Positions 7,451 through 12,448 of a DNA stretch of 16,886 bases are shown piece by piece. Position 1 is the first letter of the stretch, and each line of letters opens with the position of its first letter. Under the pieces are notes generated by a model, which saw only the letters and a list, made by a program, of their open reading frames with translations, was not told the origin of the DNA and made no database searches. This DNA is from Polaromonas sp. YR568 (GTDB lineage Bacteria > Pseudomonadota > Gammaproteobacteria > Burkholderiales > Burkholderiaceae): assembly GCA_945871335.1 (NCBI GenBank), contig CAMBWM010000018.1, forward strand, positions 1-16,886, given 5' to 3'. The position numbers were made by a program, and so were the translations under genes.

Positions 7451-7460
7451 GCGTTTAATT
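7424..7460. promoter_or_regulatory. TetR operator candidates: TTAAACGCTGTTTAA and AGCGTTTAA half-site
   Basis: TTAAAC-GCT-GTTTAA at 7424-7438 is a perfect inverted repeat with 6-bp arms. AGCGTTTAA at 7450-7458 is the exact reverse complement of TTAAACGCT at 7424-7432. GTTTAATT also occurs as a direct repeat at 7433-7440 and 7453-7460, exactly 20 bp apart, about two helical turns. These lie between the divergent tetR and HpaB-like genes and overlap the latter's promoter, as expected for an autoregulated TetR system. Confidence 0.5.
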
Positions 7461-7493
7461 TCATTCGATGGAAGCCTTGGCCTTTATTGCGAC

Positions 7494-7499
7494 TATATT
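7494..7499 (+). promoter_or_regulatory. -10 element of tetR
   Basis: TATATT matches TATAAT at five of six positions. The base seven positions downstream is 7506, the A of the tetR ATG, so the transcript may be leaderless. No clear -35 is visible at 16-18 bp upstream. Confidence 0.35.
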
Positions 7500-7505
7500 T
7501 CCTTC

Positions 7506-8129
7506 ATGCAAGCCAAAACTGAGCGCCAGCAAGCCATGACCGACGTGCGCCGTGCACTGGTGCTCGATGCAGCCCGTGCCGTGTTTGAAAAGCTGGGCAT
7601 TGAAGGCGCCAGTATTCGTGAAATTGCACGTGCTGCGGGCTACACCCCCGGGGCCATCTATTTTTACTTCGACAGCAAAGAAGCCATTTACGGCGCACTG
7701 CTGGCCGAATCCCTTGAGCGACTGAACGACAGGGTGGCGCAAGCCGGTCCGGGCGCTGTCGACGCCGCTGCTCTGCTGGAAGCCAAGGCCAGTGCCTGGT
7801 TTGATTTTTATGCAGACAATCCGCGTGAGCTGGACCTGGGTTTTTACTTGGTGCAAGGCATGCGGCCGCGCGGCTTGAATGCCACTTTGAATGAGCAGCT
7901 CAACGGCCGCTTACACGACGCCCTGAAACCCTGTGAGGGGGCTTTGCAGGCTTTGGGTTTAACGGGCGAGGCGGCCCTTCGTGAAACCACGGCGCTGTTT
8001 GCCCACGGTGTGGGTTTACTTTTGCTCAAGCACACGGGTCGCATCCGGATGTTCGGGCAAGATGCTACTTTGCTGTTTGATGCGTATGTCATCGGGCTGC
8101 TGGAGCGCGTCCGCCAACGATTGATTTGA
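7506..8129 (+). CDS. TetR/AcrR-family transcriptional regulator
   Basis: A 207-residue one-component repressor. The N-terminal helix-turn-helix (about residues 16-62) shows the family pattern: ALVLDAARAVFEKLG, then ASIREIARAAGYTPGAIYFYFDSKEAIYGALL with recognition helix around TPGAIYFYF. The rest (about 70-207) is an all-helical ligand-binding and dimerisation domain that does not reveal the ligand. The gene diverges from the HpaB-like gene, and inverted repeats lie between them, so repression of that gene and itself is likely. No Shine-Dalgarno sequence precedes ATG 7506; a TATATT box seven bases upstream fits a leaderless mRNA. ATG 7536 (residue 11) is an alternative start. The isochorismatase-like gene follows after 22 bp. 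Confidence 0.92.
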   Translation: MQAKTERQQAMTDVRRALVLDAARAVFEKLGIEGASIREIARAAGYTPGAIYFYFDSKEAIYGALLAESLERLNDRVAQAGPGAVDAAALLEAKASAWFDFYADNPRELDLGFYLVQGMRPRGLNATLNEQLNGRLHDALKPCEGALQALGLTGEAALRETTALFAHGVGLLLLKHTGRIRMFGQDATLLFDAYVIGLLERVRQRLI

Positions 8130-8151
8130 TCTCTTTTATTTTTTTGAAACG

Positions 8152-8787
8152 ATGACCATGCTGCTTGACGCTGATGACTCACAACTTGTTCTGGTTGATT
8201 ACCAGTTGCGTTTGATGCCGGCGATTTTTGAGAGCCAGCAGGTAATTGCCAACGCCGTGCGACTGGCTCGCCTGGCCGCAGCGCTGCAAGTGCCGCTATG
8301 GGGTACCGAGCAGATGTCTGAAAAAGCAGGCCTGGGGCCGAATGTGCCTGAGATTCATTCAATCATTGAAGGGGCTGGCGGCCGGGTTTTACAAAAAATG
8401 CATTTCAGTGCCGTGGCGGATGGTTTGGCTGACATGCTTCGCCCGCCAGTGCGCAAAACCCCCGCTGGCGGCAACGCGCGCAGCCTGCCCAAGCATTTGC
8501 AAAAGCCTGCGCCTGCTGAAGAAGAAGGCCGCGGCACTATTGTGTTGGCAGGTTGTGAGGCGCACGTGTGCTTGCTTCAAACGGCGCTTGATTTGCTGCA
8601 AGAGGAGTTCGATGTCTGGGTGGTGACCGACGCCTGCAGCTCGCGCAGCGAGCGCAACCGCGATGCTGCTTTTGACCGTCTGGCCGGCAATGGCGCAGAA
8701 CTGGTGACCACCGAGATGGTCGCTTTTGAATGGTTACGCTCCGCCGGCCACCCGTTTTTCAGGGAAACACTGGCTTTGATCAAGTAG
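8152..8787 (+). CDS. Isochorismatase-family cysteine hydrolase
   Basis: A 211-residue Rossmann-like hydrolase of the isochorismatase/YcaC/ISOC superfamily. The catalytic triad of the family can be placed as D16 (VLVDYQ), K82 (LQKMHFS) and nucleophile C140 (GCEAHVC). The substrate is unknown; relatives hydrolyse amides, nicotinamide or isochorismate. Between K82 and the Cys block there is a polar, Pro/Lys/Glu-rich stretch at about residues 97-127 that is longer than in YcaC-type enzymes and probably forms a surface loop. The gene follows tetR by 22 bp of T-rich sequence with no clear Shine-Dalgarno, so co-transcription is plausible. ATG 8158 (residue 3) is an equally possible start. Confidence 0.88.
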   Translation: MTMLLDADDSQLVLVDYQLRLMPAIFESQQVIANAVRLARLAAALQVPLWGTEQMSEKAGLGPNVPEIHSIIEGAGGRVLQKMHFSAVADGLADMLRPPVRKTPAGGNARSLPKHLQKPAPAEEEGRGTIVLAGCEAHVCLLQTALDLLQEEFDVWVVTDACSSRSERNRDAAFDRLAGNGAELVTTEMVAFEWLRSAGHPFFRETLALIK

Positions 8788-8843
8788 TGTCAGCCTGAAG
8801 CAAGTCTGTTATCAATAATTATGAATTCAGTTTAAAGGTCAAT

Positions 8844-8865
8844 CCCTGAGCCATTGAGTTCAGGG
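8844..8865 (+). promoter_or_regulatory. Small hairpin before the acryloyl-CoA reductase gene
   Basis: CCCTGA at 8844-8849 and TCAGGG at 8860-8865 form a 6-bp stem with a 10-nt loop in the 104-bp gap. No T-run follows, so it is not a typical terminator. It could be a 5'-UTR structure or chance. AT-rich sequence at 8805-8836 upstream may hold a promoter, but I see no clear hexamer pair. Confidence 0.25.
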
Positions 8866-8891
8866 GCGATCCACAAAAGGGGAAAAACAAG

Positions 8892-9875
8892 ATGTTCAAG
8901 GCTTTGCTGCTCGAAAAGACGGAGGCAGGTTTCACTGCGGGCATGACCGACCTGAACGAGGCGCAACTGCCGCCGGGCGATGTGCGCGGCCTCGTTGAGT
9001 ACTCCTGCCTCAATTACAAGGACGGCCTGGCCATCACCAACCGCGGGCCGGTGGTGCGCGCCTGGCCCATGCTCGCCGGTATTGACGGCGCGGGCGTGGT
9101 CACGCAGTCCAGCCACCCGGCCTGGCAAGAAGGTGACAGGTTCGTTCACAACGGCTGGGGCCTGGGTGAAACCCGCTGGGGTCTGCTGGCCGAGCAAGCC
9201 AGTTTGCAGGGCGATCAACTGGTCAAACTACCGGCGGCGCTCAGCACCCGCCAGGCCATGGCCATCGGCACGGCCGGCTACACCGCCATGCTCTGCGTGC
9301 TGGCGCTTGAGCAGCACGGCCTCAAGCCCGGTTCCGGCGAGGTGCTGGTCACCGGCGCGACGGGCGGTGTGGGTAGCACTGCAGTGGCTTTGCTTAGCAA
9401 GCTGGGTTACACCGTGGTCGCCGCAACCGGCAAGGCGTCTGAAGCCGCTTACTTGCATCAACTCGGCGCCGGCTCAGTTATCGAACGTACCAGTTTGTCT
9501 GCGCCCGGCAAACCTCTGCAAAAAGAGCGCTGGGCCGCCGTGGTGGACGCGGTAGGCTCGCACACGCTGGCCAACGCCTGCGCGCAGACGGCTTATGGCG
9601 GCGTGGTCGCGGCCTGCGGGCTGGCGCAAGGCGCAGATTTCCCCGCCACCGTCATGCCTTTCATTTTGCGCGGCGTTACGTTGGCCGGCATTGACAGCGT
9701 GATGGCGCCACTGGCCCGTCGCCAACTCGCCTGGCAGCGCCTGGCGCAAGACCTGGATCCGGCCAAGCTTGAACTGATGATTGAAGAAGTGCCCTTGGCG
9801 CGCGCCGCTGAAAAAGCCGAAGACTTGATGCTGGGCAAGGTGCGTGGCCGCATTCTGGTCAAGATTCAGCCTTGA
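8892..9875 (+). CDS. acuI: Acryloyl-CoA reductase (NADPH), AcuI/YhdH family
   Basis: A cytosolic medium-chain dehydrogenase/reductase of 327 residues. AcuI/YhdH reduces the toxic electrophile acryloyl-CoA to propionyl-CoA with NADPH. The family pattern is clear: SCLNYKDGLAITNRGPVVR (38-56), the GIDGAG block near 63, NGWGLGETRWG near 87-97, GTAGYTAML near 126, and the nucleotide-binding VTGATGGVGS at 153-162. No zinc ligands are seen, as expected for this zinc-free branch. Start ATG 8892 has an AGGGG about ten bases upstream. The prpE-like ligase follows after 35 bp, an arrangement that fits conversion of an acid to its CoA ester and then reduction. Generic quinone oxidoreductase is the alternative name, but the motifs fit AcuI better. 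Confidence 0.9.
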   Translation: MFKALLLEKTEAGFTAGMTDLNEAQLPPGDVRGLVEYSCLNYKDGLAITNRGPVVRAWPMLAGIDGAGVVTQSSHPAWQEGDRFVHNGWGLGETRWGLLAEQASLQGDQLVKLPAALSTRQAMAIGTAGYTAMLCVLALEQHGLKPGSGEVLVTGATGGVGSTAVALLSKLGYTVVAATGKASEAAYLHQLGAGSVIERTSLSAPGKPLQKERWAAVVDAVGSHTLANACAQTAYGGVVAACGLAQGADFPATVMPFILRGVTLAGIDSVMAPLARRQLAWQRLAQDLDPAKLELMIEEVPLARAAEKAEDLMLGKVRGRILVKIQP

Positions 9876-9910
9876 GCGCAAACCGATAAAAATTTTCCCG
9901 GAGACCCGAG

Positions 9911-11839
9911 ATGAGCAATTCGACCAGCCCCATGAGTTATGCCGATTTTTACCGTCAGTCCGTTGAGCAGCCCGATGCCTTCTGGACAGAACAGGCCAAG
10001 CTGATCGACTGGTTCAAGCCTTTCGAGCGGGTCTGCAACTACGACAAGCCGCCATTCGTGCATTGGTTTGAAGGGGGCTTGAGCAATTTGTGTCACAACG
10101 CTGTGGACCGTCACCTCAAGGGCCGCGCCGATCAGGCCGCGCTGATCGCCATCTCGACAGAAACCGGCAGCGAAAAAAGCTACAGCTTCGCCGAGCTGCA
10201 CCGGGAAGTGCAGCGCATGGCCGCCAGTTTGAAGGCATTGGGCGTGCAAAAGGGCGACCGCGTGCTGATCTACATGCCCATGGTGGCTGACGCTGCTTTT
10301 GCCATGCTGGCCTGCGCACGCATAGGCGCCATTCATTGCGTGGTGTTCGGCGGCTTTGCCAGCGGCTCGCTGGCCTCGCGCATTGACGACGCCACGCCCA
10401 AGGTCATCGTGAGCGCCGATGGCGGCTCGCGCGGCGGCAAGGCCATGCCTTACAAGCCCTTGCTCGACGAAGCCATCCGTCTGGCCGCACACAAGCCGTC
10501 CGCAGTGCTGTTGTCAGACCGCCAACTAGCTCCCATGAACCTGGTGCCAGGCCGCGACCATTTGTGGTCCGAACTGCGCCAGCAGCACTTTGACGCGCAA
10601 GTGCCCTGCGAACCGATGAAGTCCACCGACATCAGCTACACCATCTACACCAGCGGCACCACCGGTAAGCCCAAGGGCGTGCAGCGCGACACCGCCGGTT
10701 ACATGGTGGCGCTGGCGGCCAGCATGAAGCACATCTTTGACGGCCGTGCCGGCGAAACATTCTTTTCTACCAGCGATATCGGATGGGTGGTGGGTCACAG
10801 CTACATCGTTTATGGCCCGCTGATCGCCGGCATGGCGACCATCATGTATGAAGGTCTGCCCACCCAGGGCATGGAGGGTCATCCCAACGGCGGCATCTGG
10901 TGGAGCCTGGTCGAAAAATACAAGGTCACGGCCATGTTCAGCGCACCAACCGCAGTGCGTGTGCTCAAAAAGCAAGATCCCGCACTGCTTCAAAAATACG
11001 ACCTGTCCACCCTGCGCGCGCTGTTCCTGGCCGGTGAGCCGCTAGACGAGCCCACCGCCCGCTGGATCAGCGAAGGTTTGCGAGTGCCCATCATCGACAA
11101 CTACTGGCAAACCGAAACCGGTTGGCCCTTGCTCACGGTGGCCAATGGCGTCGAGAAAACCCCCAGTAAGTTCGGCAGCCCGGGCGTTCCCATGTACGGT
11201 TACCGCGTCAAACTGCTGCATGAGAGCACCGGCGAAGAGCTCACCCAGCCCAACGAAAAAGGCGTGGTTGTCCTCGAAGGCCCGACGCCGCCCGGCTTCA
11301 TGCAAACCATTTGGCAGGACGATGCGCGCTTCGTTAACACCTACTGGAAGAGTGTGCCTGGCAAGATGGTTTACAGCACCTTTGACTGGGGCATTCGTGA
11401 CGAGGACGGCTACTACTTCATCTTGGGGCGCACCGACGATGTGATCAACGTGGCCGGCCACCGCCTGGGCACCCGCGAGATCGAAGAGAGTATTTCCGGC
11501 CATGCGATGGTCGCTGAAGTGGCCGTTGTCGGCGTGGCTGACCAGCTCAAAGGGCAGGTGGCCATGGCCTTTGTGGTGCTCAAAGATGCCAGCGCGCTGA
11601 ACGACCCGGCCGTCGCGCTCAAGCTTGAAGGCGAAATCATGAAGCGTGTGGATGGGGATTTAGGTGCTGTGGCCAGGCCGGCACGTGTGCGTTTTGTCAC
11701 GGCGCTGCCCAAGACCCGCAGCGGCAAACTGCTGCGCCGTGCCATCCAAGCTGTTTGCGAAGGTCGCGATGCCGGCGACCTGACCACCATGGACGATCCG
11801 GCTGCGCTGCAGCAGATCAAGGACCGCATGAGCAGCTGA
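9911..11839 (+). CDS. prpE: Propionate--CoA ligase (short-chain acyl-CoA synthetase)
   Basis: An AMP-forming acyl-CoA synthetase of 642 residues that activates propionate, and in relatives acrylate or 3-hydroxypropionate, to the CoA thioester through an acyl-adenylate. It starts with the acetyl-CoA-synthetase N-terminal domain (YADFYRQSVEQPDAFWTEQA). The ATP-binding P-loop YTSGTTGKPKG spans 246-256, and GWVVGHSYIVYGPL and the DNYWQTETGWP block follow. The hinge and C-terminal domain carry GRTDDVINVAGHRLGTREIE, and the catalytic lysine is K606 in TRSGK, the site acetylated in this family. Overall pattern (for example LCHNAVDRHL) is closer to PrpE than to Acs. GGAG lies just before ATG 9911; ATG 9932 is a less likely start. 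Co-transcription with acuI is probable. Confidence 0.9.
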   Translation: MSNSTSPMSYADFYRQSVEQPDAFWTEQAKLIDWFKPFERVCNYDKPPFVHWFEGGLSNLCHNAVDRHLKGRADQAALIAISTETGSEKSYSFAELHREVQRMAASLKALGVQKGDRVLIYMPMVADAAFAMLACARIGAIHCVVFGGFASGSLASRIDDATPKVIVSADGGSRGGKAMPYKPLLDEAIRLAAHKPSAVLLSDRQLAPMNLVPGRDHLWSELRQQHFDAQVPCEPMKSTDISYTIYTSGTTGKPKGVQRDTAGYMVALAASMKHIFDGRAGETFFSTSDIGWVVGHSYIVYGPLIAGMATIMYEGLPTQGMEGHPNGGIWWSLVEKYKVTAMFSAPTAVRVLKKQDPALLQKYDLSTLRALFLAGEPLDEPTARWISEGLRVPIIDNYWQTETGWPLLTVANGVEKTPSKFGSPGVPMYGYRVKLLHESTGEELTQPNEKGVVVLEGPTPPGFMQTIWQDDARFVNTYWKSVPGKMVYSTFDWGIRDEDGYYFILGRTDDVINVAGHRLGTREIEESISGHAMVAEVAVVGVADQLKGQVAMAFVVLKDASALNDPAVALKLEGEIMKRVDGDLGAVARPARVRFVTALPKTRSGKLLRRAIQAVCEGRDAGDLTTMDDPAALQQIKDRMSS

Positions 11840-11860
11840 GCCATGTGCCCTTGAAAAAGC

Positions 11861-11866
11861 TATAGT
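11861..11866 (+). promoter_or_regulatory. -10 element upstream of the ArsR-family gene
   Basis: TATAGT matches TATAAT at five of six positions, 54 bp before the arsR-family start codon. No good -35 lies at the right distance. It follows the prpE stop by about 20 bp, so the regulator is probably transcribed on its own. Confidence 0.35.
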
Positions 11867-11920
11867 CGAGCCCGCCGGGCCAAACAGAGTGTCTGTACCG
11901 GCTGCAGAAAGTGCATTACC

Positions 11921-12253
11921 ATGGTCAAGCGATCCGTTTCCAAACCTGCCGATGAGTCCACTGAGCCCGACGAGGTGTTCGAGTCGGCGGCGGAAGTTTT
12001 TCGAGTCATGTCGGCGCCTATGCGGCTGAAAATTATCAGCAGTCTTTGCGTTGCCGAAAAAAACGTGAGTGAACTACTCAGCCAGATCCCGACCACCCAG
12101 CCCAATATGTCGCAACACCTCAACACCTTGTACCGTGCCGGTGTGCTGGGAAAACGCCGCGATGGCGTGCAAATTTACTACCGCATCATTGACGAGCGGG
12201 TGGCCCAGCTTTGCCGCACTGTCTGCCTGCAGATCGCCAGCCAGGCCGACTAA
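11921..12253 (+). CDS. ArsR/SmtB-family regulator with three cysteines
   Basis: A 110-residue winged-helix repressor. An N-terminal polar arm of about 20 residues precedes the fold. The helix-turn-helix includes NVSELLSQIPTTQPNMSQHLNTLYRAGVL (48-76), followed by the wing GKRRDGVQIYYRI (77-89). The classical metal site ELCVCDL of ArsR is missing. Cysteines are C43 in the second helix and C98 and C102 in the last helix (LCRTVC). Cysteines split between these two helices recall the SoxR/BigR/SqrR group, which sense reactive sulfur by disulfide or polysulfide bridging; C43 is displaced by two residues from the BigR position in my hand alignment, so that role is only suggested. The target is unknown; the sucA leader begins about 50 bp downstream. 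ATG 11921 has a weak AGAAAG before it. Confidence 0.88.
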   Translation: MVKRSVSKPADESTEPDEVFESAAEVFRVMSAPMRLKIISSLCVAEKNVSELLSQIPTTQPNMSQHLNTLYRAGVLGKRRDGVQIYYRIIDERVAQLCRTVCLQIASQAD

Positions 12254-12394
12254 GTCAGCCAGCGACCGCCGAGGCGGCCCTGTGCCGGTCGTCATTTCCG
12301 CGTAACCTTTCGGTGGCACAATACTCATGTCCTGAAGGCCCTTCCTGCCACAGTCGCATCCGCTAATCGGTCCAGCCGTGCTGCGGAAGGTTAA

Positions 12395-12414
12395 TTAACC
12401 AGCTTTAACCAGCT
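12395..12414 (+). repeat. Tandem 10-bp repeat TTAACCAGCT x2
   Basis: TTAACCAGCT occurs twice head to tail at 12395-12404 and 12405-12414. It is preceded by the 12-bp palindrome GGTTAATTAACC at 12389-12400, so GGTTAA at 12389-12394 can pair with TTAACC of either copy. The copies lie in the sucA leader, about 35-55 bases before the start codon. Confidence 0.9.
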
Positions 12415-12417
12415 AAT

Positions 12418-12434
12418 GTTTCCCCAAGGGAAAC
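12418..12434 (+). promoter_or_regulatory. Stem-loop abutting the sucA Shine-Dalgarno
   Basis: GTTTCCC at 12418-12424 and GGGAAAC at 12428-12434 form a perfect 7-bp stem with the 3-nt loop CAA. The stem ends one base before the Shine-Dalgarno GGAGGT at 12435-12440. It probably belongs to the leader fold described for 12303-12451. Confidence 0.7.
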
Positions 12435-12448
12435 GGAGGTCAGCGGAT

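Noticed and set aside
12266..12277. CCGCC/GGCGG hairpin after the ArsR-family gene as terminator
   Set aside because: The stem is very short with a tiny loop and no T-run follows.
12320..12325. AATACT as -10 of a sucA promoter
   Set aside because: It matches only partly, has no -35, and would cut off the 5' arm of the ten-pair leader stem. It cannot be excluded but is not supported enough to annotate.
12314..12330. Sigma-54 promoter suggested by TGGCAC upstream of sucA
   Set aside because: The -12 GC element is missing at the required spacing.
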